64,000 nucleotides of DNA from positions 427,577 to 491,576 of the forward strand of contig NZ_JAAOIW010000003.1 in the NCBI RefSeq assembly GCF_011440305.1, read 5' to 3'. The position numbers and the translations under genes are program-made. The stretch's first letter is position 1. Every line of letters starts with the position of its first letter. The notes under the pieces were generated by a model. That model did no database searches, was not told the origin of the DNA, and saw only the letters and a program-made list of their open reading frames with translations. The stretch is from Paenibacillus agricola. GTDB taxonomy: Bacteria > Bacillota > Bacilli > Paenibacillales > NBRC-103111. Of the stretch, positions 24,623-31,935 are shown in pieces.

Positions 24623-24676
24623 AAATAAAAAAACAGGAGCACTATTAATGCTCCTGCCCTTGTCCTTTGTACCATG
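24623..24676. repeat. Right copy of excisionase-3'-end/hairpin repeat
   Basis: AAATAAAA, an AGGAGCA-loop-TGCTCCT hairpin and TTTGTACCATG in the same order as at 13481-13526. The hairpin acts as terminator for the 24645-24839 gene. The two copies bracket the whole catabolic operon. Confidence 0.6.
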
Positions 24677-24839
24677 TATAAAATGAGTCCTTGGGAACCT
24701 TAATTCTTCGCCCTACCCTTAAGACATGAAAAGCTCCGGAATTCACCAGCTTGTAAGCTTGATTTATCCCACAACCGAGAATTTTTTTTATATCTGCAAC
24801 TTCAAGGGTATCCTTTTTGTACTCATCGTCTATGTTCAT
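24645..24839 (-). CDS. Excisionase-like helix-turn-helix protein
   Basis: 64 residues. DTLEVADIKKILGCGINQAY ... LRVGRRIKVPKDSFYTWYKG is the standard layout of the excisionase-family (MerR-like, HTH_17) DNA-binding domain: HTH, then a wing with RVGRRIKVP. Such proteins usually steer a tyrosine integrase towards excision. It lies on the same element as the integrase at 27165-28364 but 2.3 kb away rather than adjacent. Confidence 0.7.
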   Translation of the reverse strand: MNIDDEYKKDTLEVADIKKILGCGINQAYKLVNSGAFHVLRVGRRIKVPKDSFYTWYKGQGQEH

Positions 24840-25051
24840 TTATCATCACCTCATTACACTTGTATTCTTGATTCATCATGTCCTATACTTCTACAATGAA
24901 TAAAACTCCATTTTCTGTAAAAAACAATCTGTAATATTCCAGTATCATAGACCTATCATTCGACAAGGAAACTATAGGAAACCATCCTTTCTTTGAAAGT
25001 ATTATACATTTCATACCCCCTCTCTCAAAAAAAAATAAATAAATTAGTTCT

Positions 25052-25087
25052 GTATACCTATACTAATATTTTTGGTATAGTATATAC
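25052..25087. promoter_or_regulatory. Two GTATA-N2/3-TATAC inverted repeats upstream of 25141
   Basis: GTATACCTATAC (25052-25063) and GTATAGTATATAC (25075-25087), 23 bp apart, lie 54-90 bp upstream of the 25141 start. A third, GTATATACCTATAC, lies at 26374-26387 upstream of the 26420 gene. They are probably operators of one element-encoded or host repressor and overlap -10-like TATACT/TATAGT boxes. Confidence 0.45.
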
Positions 25088-25140
25088 GATTCAAAGAAAT
25101 AATTACCAACAGAGTAAATTTATGAGGAGGCAGTACAGTA

Positions 25141-26030
25141 TGTGGGCTTTTATTGGAGTTATGAGTTTTCTTGCATCAATTGGTTGTTTTATAGGGGCAA
25201 TTATTGCGGTTTTCCAAAAAAAGGGCTTGCACAAAAAATATTTCTTATTATCCGGTGCAACATTTGTTCTATTTTGTGTGGCAATGATAGCTTCTCCTAC
25301 TCCTAGTACGCCTGCGACAACTACGGCAGGAGAAACTTCAACAGTTGTTACTGCATCCCTGCCGGCTCTAAATAAAGAGGAGGCAGAAGCTAAAAAGAAA
25401 GTTGATGCGGCGGAGCAAGCGAAAAAAGAAGAAGAAAAAAAAGCAAAAGCCGAAGCCGATGCAAAAACGAAAGCCGAAGCTGAGGCAAAAGCAAAGGCTG
25501 AGGCTGAGGCAAAAGCAATAGCAAAGGCTGAGGCTGACGCTAAAGCTAAAGCTGAAGCTGATACTAAAGTAACAGCGAATGCTATGAAAATAATAACCCC
25601 TAAAATTGCTACTGGACAAAAAATGGATGACCTAACTTATAATTTTATCGTTCAAAACCACAAATGGTTTCCAGCTAATACCGATGAGGACAAACAGGCT
25701 GCACGAGCTGAGGTAGACTCTAGCATTAATACTAAACTTCTATTCAAAAATGCAGCTCCGTATTTGAATAAAATGGCAAAAATAACAGGTCATGTCGTTC
25801 AAGTGACAGAGGAAAATACAGCTATTGGAATCCTTGCTACTGTACACATTGTAGATGCTAATCAAAACTCAATTGTTGGCATACTTATGGGCTCAACTGG
25901 CGATTTATTAGATGGCGATCAAGCAACAATTGTGGGTGTTCCTGTCTCTGCCTACTCATTCAATAATGTAGGTGGAGGAACTACCAATGCCATCTTTATG
26001 GCACTATCTGAAGTAAAAAAGGGTAAGTAA
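25141..26030 (+). CDS. Membrane protein with Ala/Glu/Lys-rich coiled coil and C-terminal OB-like domain
   Basis: 296 residues if the start is ATG 25141, which has GAGGAGG nine bases upstream; an upstream ATG overlaps that ribosome binding site and is unlikely. Two membrane spans (about 4-27 and 35-53) precede a long charged helix of KAEAEAKA-type repeats (about 75-145). The C-terminal domain (about 150-290) contains YLNKMAKITGHVVQV and LLDGDQATIVGVPVSAY, typical of small OB-fold domains in phage/ICE and Gram-positive membrane proteins. It may be an envelope protein of the element; the function is unknown. A perfect 22-bp hairpin follows. Confidence 0.65.
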
Positions 26031-26039
26031 AAAATAATG

Positions 26040-26097
26040 CTATAAAACACAGCAAAGCCTCTTTTCTTCGGAATTGAGGCTTTGCTGTGTTTTATAG
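26040..26097 (+). terminator. Terminator hairpin with 22-bp perfect arms
   Basis: Arms 26040-26061 and 26076-26097 are exact reverse complements (AACACAGCAAAGCCTC ... GAGGCTTTGCTGTGTT) with a 14-base loop. It lies ten bases after the 25141-26030 stop. The T-rich half (GTGTTTTATAG) suits the plus strand; the mirrored A-rich arm allows use on the minus strand too. Confidence 0.75.
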
Positions 26098-26120
26098 ATT
26101 CATAGCACAGCAAATATCCA

Positions 26121-26342
26121 CTACAGCTCGCCTTCACTAAGTTTCCACTGGGTAAGACGGTATATTTGTTGCGAAGGTGGCCAAGTTGCTTCAATTTCAA
26201 GATACCTCGCTCCACTGATCAGGAAGCTATGAGAAGGTTGTCTTTGTCTCGCGCCTGAATGGGCATTTACCATAGACAAGCTCCAATTCTTGATAAGTTC
26301 CAGCTTAGGTTCAACATTCGTTTTCCACTTGCTTTTTGCCAT
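26121..26342 (-). CDS. Small phage-type protein, possibly a terminase-small-subunit remnant
   Basis: 73 residues from ATG 26342, with GAGGTGG in front. The first 27 residues (MAKSKWKTNVEPKLELIKNW) resemble the N-terminal HTH segment of phage terminase small subunits, but the expected second helix and the rest are replaced by unrelated sequence, so it is probably a frameshifted or truncated relic. Confidence 0.35.
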   Translation of the reverse strand: MAKSKWKTNVEPKLELIKNWSLSMVNAHSGARQRQPSHSFLISGARYLEIEATWPPSQQIYRLTQWKLSEGEL

Positions 26343-26419
26343 GAACACCACCTCACACACGTTTAATTTTCTTGTATATACCTATACTAGTTAATACTTT
26401 ATTGATTGGAGTGATCGCA

Positions 26420-26659
26420 ATGGAAACTATAAAGCGTGTACCTTTGCTTTACTATTCAGCTCAGTTCTTTAAATATTCAGGTATCTGTGCATTCCTCGTA
26501 GCCACCCATTTACCCATCGCCGTATTCCACCTAACTCGGTATGCACTTGGTTTCTGGAAGTGCGACAATTGCAGCAAGACTTATTGGGCTAATCACAAAC
26601 ATTCTATTGTTGAGAAAGGTTTCTATTATGAAGGGAAGCACTGCAAACAATGCGAGTGA
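26420..26659 (+). CDS. Small membrane-associated zinc-ribbon protein
   Basis: 79 residues; ATG 26420 with GGAGTGA about seven bases upstream. A hydrophobic segment (about 18-42) is followed by two Cys pairs, KCDNCSK and KHCKQCE, spaced like a zinc ribbon. The family was not recognised. The upstream GTATATACCTATAC repeat links its control to the 25141 gene. Confidence 0.5.
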   Translation: METIKRVPLLYYSAQFFKYSGICAFLVATHLPIAVFHLTRYALGFWKCDNCSKTYWANHKHSIVEKGFYYEGKHCKQCE

Positions 26660-26815
26660 TTTACCACCTCGTTTTGTTAAATGGCAAAAGAACCAAAGAT
26701 ACACTGTTCACACATTGTTCATAATACTAACGACATCTTATTACAATATTTGCAGGTTTCCTGTTTTATAATGCTATTTGTCATTATAAAAACATACGAA
26801 CGGAGATCAAGTCGG

Positions 26816-27004
26816 ATGGAATCATTTCTCTTACATAATATTGAAACTTTACGTCAACAAATGATCCAAGAAGCAGAAACTCAAGGCCAGCTTACCCATG
26901 AAAAGGTAATTATGATAAGTAAAAAATTGGATAAATATATTGTTAATTGTCAGATATTCAAACAGCGGGTTGAAAATAAGGTCAAAAGAAAAAGCACCGG
27001 CTAG
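26816..27004 (+). CDS. Spo0E-like aspartyl-phosphate phosphatase
   Basis: 62 residues from ATG 26816 (GGAG about ten bases upstream). The pattern I-x-x-LRQQMIQEAETQGQLTHE ... ISKKLDKYIV is the Spo0E family two-helix hairpin with the signature S35-x-x-L38-D39. Known members dephosphorylate Spo0A~P and delay entry into sporulation. Its presence on an element that splits gerE suggests that the element can influence host sporulation; this link is inferred. Confidence 0.7.
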   Translation: MESFLLHNIETLRQQMIQEAETQGQLTHEKVIMISKKLDKYIVNCQIFKQRVENKVKRKSTG

Positions 27005-27027
27005 GGTACTTTCGTTTACGGGTTGAC

Positions 27028-27111
27028 TTATTTTTTGGGTCTTTTTCTTTTCCCAATGGTATTTACAAATCTACTCTTTTTAATTGGAAGTAACTTATCA
27101 TCAAATTCCAT
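27028..27111 (-). CDS. Possible 27-residue basic peptide
   Basis: ATG 27111 preceded by GAGGGAG; reads MEFDDKLLPIKKSRFVNTIG then KRKRPKK. The same frame is open upstream (GTLEGVEI), so it may be the tail of a lost gene. Unrecognised. Confidence 0.25.
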   Translation of the reverse strand: MEFDDKLLPIKKSRFVNTIGKRKRPKK

Positions 27112-27164
27112 GATCTCAACTCCCTCAAGAGTTCCACTTAAATTATAAACTCTCCCGAATATAT

Positions 27165-28364
27165 TCACTGCAACAAAGCAGGCTCCTCATAATCAAACCC
27201 GACCGATTTATCCATGATCAGTGCCGCGTTCTCCTGTGCAGTTGGCAGCAGATGAGAATACACATCCAGCGTTGTAGTAACGGTTGAATGACCAAGCCGC
27301 TTGGAGACAACCCTAATATCCGTACCATCATTAAGCATGATGCTGGCACTCTGATGACGCAGATCATGAAAGGTTATATCTGGTTCACCCTCAGGCTTAT
27401 ACTTCTCACATAACCGGTTCCACGCATGCAGCACCTTAGAAGCCTTAGCTGGTGTTCCCAGGCTCGTGCAAACTACCAAATTGTTGTCCTTGTAACCATC
27501 ACCGAGAAAGTCTTTCTCCAGTTCGACGCGTTCTTTCAATTCTTTTAATATCTTAACCGTCATAGGTGAAATACTAATAGTGCGTCTGCTGCTAGCGGTT
27601 TTAAGGGGTGAATATCCTGATTTGTCCTTTTTTAAGCTTCTTCTAATGTTGATAATACTTCTATCAAAATCGATGTCACTCCATTGGAGTCCTAAAATTT
27701 CACCTTGCCGCATACCAGTCATAACAGCCAGGAAAATAGCTACCCAATAGCGAGTTTCCCCTTTGGATTTCTCCAGCAGGATCCGGATCGACTCATTATT
27801 CCAAATCTCCCGTTCATGCTTTTCAACTTTTGGCTTATCCTGCTTCGGAATTTTGGAGGCTGCGTTTTTGGATATCATATCCATGGAGACGGCCGAGTTC
27901 AACGATGCGTTCACTGTTGAGTATATACGCTTGACCATCTCGTCAGACAAATTTTTCTCACGTAAGGATTTAATGAATTTTTGAATGTCTAAAGGCGATA
28001 GCTTGGAAAGAGGGATTTTACCAATAAATGGATCTATATGCGTCTTCCAATAGGATTGATACATCTCTCTTGTCGAATCCGCAATGTTGTCACGTGCCTC
28101 AAGCCACTCCGTGAAATACTTTCCGTACGCTACTTTAGATGGATCTATATAATCACCTTTGAATAACTGTGTTTCTAATTCGGCACGTGCCTTCTTTGCT
28201 TCTCCACGGGTTCGGAATCCACGTCTTGTGACTCTTTTCCCATCAACCATGACTTGGAACCAATAAGGCTTTCCGTTCTTCACGTTTTCATTCGTATTTA
28301 TCTTGTCCTTGGCTGCGATCTTCTTCGGCTTTGCGACTTCGTTTATCTCATCTTTACTCGCCAT
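27165..28364 (-). CDS. int: Tyrosine integrase of the gerE element
   Basis: 399 residues. An N-terminal arm-binding domain (about 30-70; YWFQVMVDGKRVTRRGF), a core-binding SAM-like domain (about 78-165) and a catalytic domain with the full set R219 (TGMRQGEILGLQW), K255, H333-x-x-R336 (FHDLRHQSA), H359 (RLGHSTVTTT) and Y369 (LDVYSHL), as in Tn916/ICEBs1-type integrases. The start ATG at 28364 lies 120 bp from the right core, with AAAGGTGG upstream. It is complete and likely active. Confidence 0.93.
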   Translation of the reverse strand: MASKDEINEVAKPKKIAAKDKINTNENVKNGKPYWFQVMVDGKRVTRRGFRTRGEAKKARAELETQLFKGDYIDPSKVAYGKYFTEWLEARDNIADSTREMYQSYWKTHIDPFIGKIPLSKLSPLDIQKFIKSLREKNLSDEMVKRIYSTVNASLNSAVSMDMISKNAASKIPKQDKPKVEKHEREIWNNESIRILLEKSKGETRYWVAIFLAVMTGMRQGEILGLQWSDIDFDRSIINIRRSLKKDKSGYSPLKTASSRRTISISPMTVKILKELKERVELEKDFLGDGYKDNNLVVCTSLGTPAKASKVLHAWNRLCEKYKPEGEPDITFHDLRHQSASIMLNDGTDIRVVSKRLGHSTVTTTLDVYSHLLPTAQENAALIMDKSVGFDYEEPALLQ

Positions 28365-28411
28365 GCATCACGCCACCTTTCCAAATACATTGAAATGATG
28401 CCATTATAACA

Positions 28412-28432
28412 TTTTGCATCAAATTTGCATCA
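28412..28432. other. Right arm-type integrase motif
   Basis: Pair of TTTGCATCA, identical over 21 bp to 13372-13392, lying 51 bp inside the right core and just upstream of int. Confidence 0.65.
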
Positions 28433-28475
28433 AAAATATTATCTTCCTCTAAAAATCCTATATTTAAAGGGTTTA

Positions 28476-28520
28476 TTACCATAGGTCGCTGCCCTTCAAA
28501 GTGTCACCCCTCCTTGCTCG
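28476..28520 (-). pseudogene. gerE: Severed 5' end of gerE at attR (ribosome binding site and first codons)
   Basis: On the minus strand AAGGAGGGGTGACAC precedes TTG at 28499, and the frame reads MKGSD, identical to GerE residues 16-20 at attL, then LW and a stop in element DNA. The core 28484-28501 is the shared part. Spacing of GGAGG to TTG is about eight bases, better than that of the present gerE start. Confidence 0.8.
28484..28501. other. attR core
   Basis: 18-bp copy of GGTCGCTGCCCTTCAAAG at the right boundary. Confidence 0.8.
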
Positions 28521-28751
28521 GGTTTTTGTATCATTACAAGGTGTAGGGATACAGTCAAAGTTAGTTTATGAAGGGGATCAATTAATGGTGCAGTGACGCG
28601 GAAAAATGGGCTTACTGCGCAGGTAAACAAAGCATCCTTTGATTTTCAAATATTCCAGCTCATTGCGCCCTGTCAGTTGATAATGCCAAGCATAGGAAAT
28701 AGGAAATATTAAGAAAATAAGGGCTATATAAAATTAGCGTTAGTTATTCAA
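28521..28751. other. Former gerE upstream region, no gene seen
   Basis: This is the host DNA that would carry the native gerE promoter on the minus strand. No convincing sigma-K consensus was chosen. A terminator follows. Confidence 0.4.
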
Positions 28752-28794
28752 ACAAAAGCGACCCTTATACCCGCTAAGGTATGGATCGCTTTTG
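28752..28794. terminator. Bidirectional terminator hairpin
   Basis: ACAAAAGCGA ... TCGCTTTTGT with an inner TATACC/GGTATG stem. It serves the minus-strand gene ending at 28827. A sister hairpin with the same AAAAGCGACCCTT start is at 39842-39884. Confidence 0.7.
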
Positions 28795-28826
28795 TCATCA
28801 TTTTGCGCTATGCAGCTTTTGCTTCA

Positions 28827-30212
28827 TTAAATCCCGGTAATGATATAAAGATTATAACCAACTCCATAGGCCCGTTGGCAGGCCTTGTAATAAGGATGGC
28901 TGTAACGCTTTAATGCCTCTGCGTTATCCTCGGCGTTGCGGTCAGCCCAGATTTGCACCGTTCCGTCAGGGCGGAATGATAAGAGCTGCTCGCCCGGCAG
29001 GTCGAGGAATTTATTTGCCATCGCGACGGTGCCGCCTACGCTTCCAAAGGTGTTGCCATGGCGGTCAAAGATCTCGCCATCGCCACCGGGCATGCCACGA
29101 ACGAGCTCATGATAGCCGTCACCGTTGAGATCAACCGGAATCGTCCGGTAGATGCTGTAAGGTAGCGCATACGGCTTGCCGGTTTCGGCATCATAGGTGA
29201 ATTCGTCCATGCTTTGGTGGAAGCGTCCGTCTGGGCCGCAGCTCTTGGCACCAATACGGATCGCCATCGTCACATGGCTGCGATCGTCCTGGAGCCTGGC
29301 CGCCCAGCCGATATCCATATGGCCGGCTTCGACATCGCCCCAGCGACGGATGCCCTGGGCATCGAACATAACGACGCGCGGGGTGGCCTCGGGGTCACTC
29401 TCGCGTACCGTGAAGAGCGACCATTTGCCCGTTGCTTGGTTGAACAACGGCTGGACTACATCGGAATGGCCGCTATACACATCCCGGTCAGCGCAGAATA
29501 GCTCTTCGCCTGTATCCAGCGAGATCGCCCGTTCGCCCCACATCAGCTCGTCAATGCCATCGTCATTCAAATCGATGACTGGCGAAACGTGGCTTCCCCG
29601 TGCACCCGGGTCATCCTTCTTAATCTCCACTTGCCAGCGCAAAGTCATATCCGGGTTCCAGCCCTGTAAGTGCATCGACCAATAAGTGCCTTGGCACGTA
29701 ACTAGCACAGGCTCTCCATGAACATAGCCACCAACAATAAAGTTACGGAAGGTGCAGCTAAGAGGCTCTTCTTTGCCTCCGTCATTGTTCCATTCCCATT
29801 GTCCGGTTGTGGCTCCGGTTCGCGAATCCAACCGCTCTAGCCGGTATTCCTTCACACATAATGGATGAGTTGGGTTTAAATTATTAACGAAATAAATTTC
29901 GTCTACACCATCTCCGTCCAAGTCAAAAGCGTAAACAGGGCAAAACCAGATTCCAGGCACAACGGTGCGCCCTAGCTCCTTTTTCCATATCACTTCGCCC
30001 TGCTCTGTAAATACGGACAATTTCAATGTATCCGTAGGATAATAAAACATATTGACGGAAGGATCCACATCGAAATCCGCTCCATAAGCTGCCAAAAAGG
30101 CACGTGTATTGCCGCCAATTTTAACCGGAACGGAGCGGAGCTGCCCCAATTTCTGACCGACAGATAGCTCTACGACCGTTTCCATTCTAATCTGCTTAGC
30201 TAATGTACTCAT
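28827..30212 (-). CDS. Beta-propeller (FG-GAP/VCBS-like) protein, candidate carbohydrate-active enzyme, copy 1
   Basis: 461 residues, no signal peptide. Repeated blades include Asp-rich loops of the calcium-binding FG-GAP type: AFDLDGDGVDEIYFV, PVIDLNDDGIDELMWG, PVDLNGDGYHELVRG. Close paralogue of 36288-37670 (shared IWFCP, DPGARGSH, MAIRIGAKSCGPDGRFHQ, FLDLPGEQLL). Some polysaccharide lyase families have such propellers, and the context (binding protein, permeases, AraC) supports a role in sugar breakdown; the catalytic family could not be settled. It is second in a minus-strand pair with the binding protein at 30237. Confidence 0.65.
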   Translation of the reverse strand: MSTLAKQIRMETVVELSVGQKLGQLRSVPVKIGGNTRAFLAAYGADFDVDPSVNMFYYPTDTLKLSVFTEQGEVIWKKELGRTVVPGIWFCPVYAFDLDGDGVDEIYFVNNLNPTHPLCVKEYRLERLDSRTGATTGQWEWNNDGGKEEPLSCTFRNFIVGGYVHGEPVLVTCQGTYWSMHLQGWNPDMTLRWQVEIKKDDPGARGSHVSPVIDLNDDGIDELMWGERAISLDTGEELFCADRDVYSGHSDVVQPLFNQATGKWSLFTVRESDPEATPRVVMFDAQGIRRWGDVEAGHMDIGWAARLQDDRSHVTMAIRIGAKSCGPDGRFHQSMDEFTYDAETGKPYALPYSIYRTIPVDLNGDGYHELVRGMPGGDGEIFDRHGNTFGSVGGTVAMANKFLDLPGEQLLSFRPDGTVQIWADRNAEDNAEALKRYSHPYYKACQRAYGVGYNLYIITGI

Positions 30213-30236
30213 GATATATCCCTCCCTTATTTCTCC

Positions 30237-31796
30237 TTATTTCACTACTGCTTTGCCTTCTTTATTGTACCAATCTGTCCAGTACTGGATCGCTTTATCG
30301 CCACCGGCAGATCTCCAGCGGGCCACATACTCATCCCAAGTTTTATCGACATCTGCATTACCCAGAACGGCTTTGGTTGTGTACTCATCAACAATTTTCT
30401 TCAGGTTAAATCCAGCCAGATCTGGATAATACGGCAATGCAGCCCGCAATGTATCCAGCTTGCCGATTTTATTAGCCATCGTCAGGTTGTCTACAGCTTG
30501 TGGAGGATACACAACACCAATATATTTCTTGATGTCATCATTCAATTGGCCTGTACGAACTAGCGAGAACGCCCAGTGAATAGGGGCAAGCTGTTTAGCT
30601 GCTTCGATTTTCCCGTTAGTTTCCTTGTAATTGACATCAGGAATCCCAATCATCGAGAATTTCATGCCTTCAGGCGATACAGCCCAATCGAGGAATTTCA
30701 TCAGCCTATCAATATTTTTGGTGCTTTTCGGTATGGCGATATAATGACGGTTTAAGCTCGGATAGGTGAATACCGAGGGCTTTCCATCTTTTTGAGCAGG
30801 AAGCTCAATGGCCATATATTTATCCATCACATCCTTGGGAATTTCCAAGCCAGATGGATAATGCCAGAATCCAGAAATGACGCCATAACGAAGTGTTTTA
30901 AACTTTTGTTGGAAAATGGCAGATGTGATCGTTGGAAACTCGGGGTCCAATATTTTTTCAGCTACCAGCTTGTTTAAATATTTCAAATATTCCTTGTACT
31001 CATTGGTAATTTCCGGCGGTGTTACTTTGCCATCCTTAATGGAATAGGCCTCCGCATTAAAGCCTGCCTTAAAAATTCGTGCGCCTGCATCAACCGTACT
31101 GTTGGTTAGTAAACCGAATGTATCGTTTTTGCCATTACCATCCGGGTCCTTCTCTGCAAACGCCTTCATAACCGTGTAAAACTCATCAATCGTTTTGGGC
31201 GGCTGTAAATTCAGCTTGGTTAACCATTCTTTATTCACATATACAACTTGGCTCAGACCATCGGGACGATTGTACGGGAATGCCCAAACCTTGCCCTTAT
31301 CCGTTACGGGTAGCCAAGAGCTATCCGGCATATATTTTTTAATATTTGGATACTTGGCAGTATCATTAATATAAGGGGAAAGATCCGCCAGCAAATCATC
31401 ATTAGCATATTTCAGGATTAAATCCTTGTCCCCATCACTAAGGGCCAAAGCATCTGGATAGTTACCTGACGCCATGAGTACATTAATCTTCTCCACATAA
31501 CCCGCTGTACCTGGGGAATTGATTTGAATTTCGACACCGGTTTTTTCCTTCAAATATTTAATGTATTCATTGTCCGTAAGCGACATGCCTTGAGGATCTA
31601 CGTTGTAGTCGAATGCCACTTTAAAGGTGACAGGACCCGTCTCCTCTTTCTTCGTTTCTGCAGCAGGTGTCGCAGCGGGGGTTCCGCCACCACTACAACC
31701 GGCAACGACCATAAGAGATAATGACAAGCTGGCAGCAACTGCTCTCTTGCTCCTTAATAGATGTTTCATGAAACAACCTCCCTTTTCCTTCTTCAT
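30237..31796 (-). CDS. Extracellular solute-binding lipoprotein (LplA-like)
   Basis: 519 residues. A signal with lipobox (SLSLMVVAGCSGGG, Cys about 34) precedes a binding fold with the FAEKDPDGNGKNDTFGLL loop. The partner permeases are encoded divergently at 34309 and 35369, so one importer is split over two transcripts around the AraC regulator. It likely feeds the beta-propeller protein encoded downstream. Confidence 0.88.
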   Translation of the reverse strand: MKKEKGGCFMKHLLRSKRAVAASLSLSLMVVAGCSGGGTPAATPAAETKKEETGPVTFKVAFDYNVDPQGMSLTDNEYIKYLKEKTGVEIQINSPGTAGYVEKINVLMASGNYPDALALSDGDKDLILKYANDDLLADLSPYINDTAKYPNIKKYMPDSSWLPVTDKGKVWAFPYNRPDGLSQVVYVNKEWLTKLNLQPPKTIDEFYTVMKAFAEKDPDGNGKNDTFGLLTNSTVDAGARIFKAGFNAEAYSIKDGKVTPPEITNEYKEYLKYLNKLVAEKILDPEFPTITSAIFQQKFKTLRYGVISGFWHYPSGLEIPKDVMDKYMAIELPAQKDGKPSVFTYPSLNRHYIAIPKSTKNIDRLMKFLDWAVSPEGMKFSMIGIPDVNYKETNGKIEAAKQLAPIHWAFSLVRTGQLNDDIKKYIGVVYPPQAVDNLTMANKIGKLDTLRAALPYYPDLAGFNLKKIVDEYTTKAVLGNADVDKTWDEYVARWRSAGGDKAIQYWTDWYNKEGKAVVK

Positions 31797-31935
31797 GTGT
31801 ACCTCTGCTTCTGCTCGCCAACACCAGCAACGGATTTCAGAAGTATAAGGCTATTGTTGATTGTAGCGGAGAAAATGGCAATGAACATTATTCTATGTCA
31901 TGTAAAAAAACAGGGAATCCACGATGTTTATTTTT

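Larger units (their letters stand above)
13214..28501. mobile_element. 15.3-kb integrative element inserted at the 5' end of gerE
   Basis: Bounded by the 18-bp direct repeat GGTCGCTGCCCTTCAAAG at 13214-13231 and 28484-28501. It carries a tyrosine integrase at the right end reading inward, an excisionase-like HTH protein, paired arm-type motifs inside both ends, a Spo0E-like phosphatase and a nine-gene catabolic operon. Removing one core copy and everything between (15,270 bp) rebuilds a 74-codon gerE with a good ribosome binding site. No phage structural, replication or conjugation genes are seen, so it is a minimal integrative element or a phage-derived relic loaded with metabolic cargo. Confidence 0.85.

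Noticed and set aside
25368-25619. Minus-strand ORF rich in Ser/Phe/Cys (83 codons)
   Set aside because: It is the antisense shadow of the Ala/Glu/Lys-rich coiled coil of the 25141 gene.
13214-28501. Element as a complete prophage or conjugative element
   Set aside because: No capsid, tail, portal, relaxase, replication or secretion genes are seen; only a possible terminase-small-subunit fragment.
28560-28700. Plus-strand stretch reading QVNKASFDFQIFQLIAPC as a membrane phosphatase remnant
   Set aside because: The resemblance to PAP2-type N-termini is short and broken by stops; not enough to claim.
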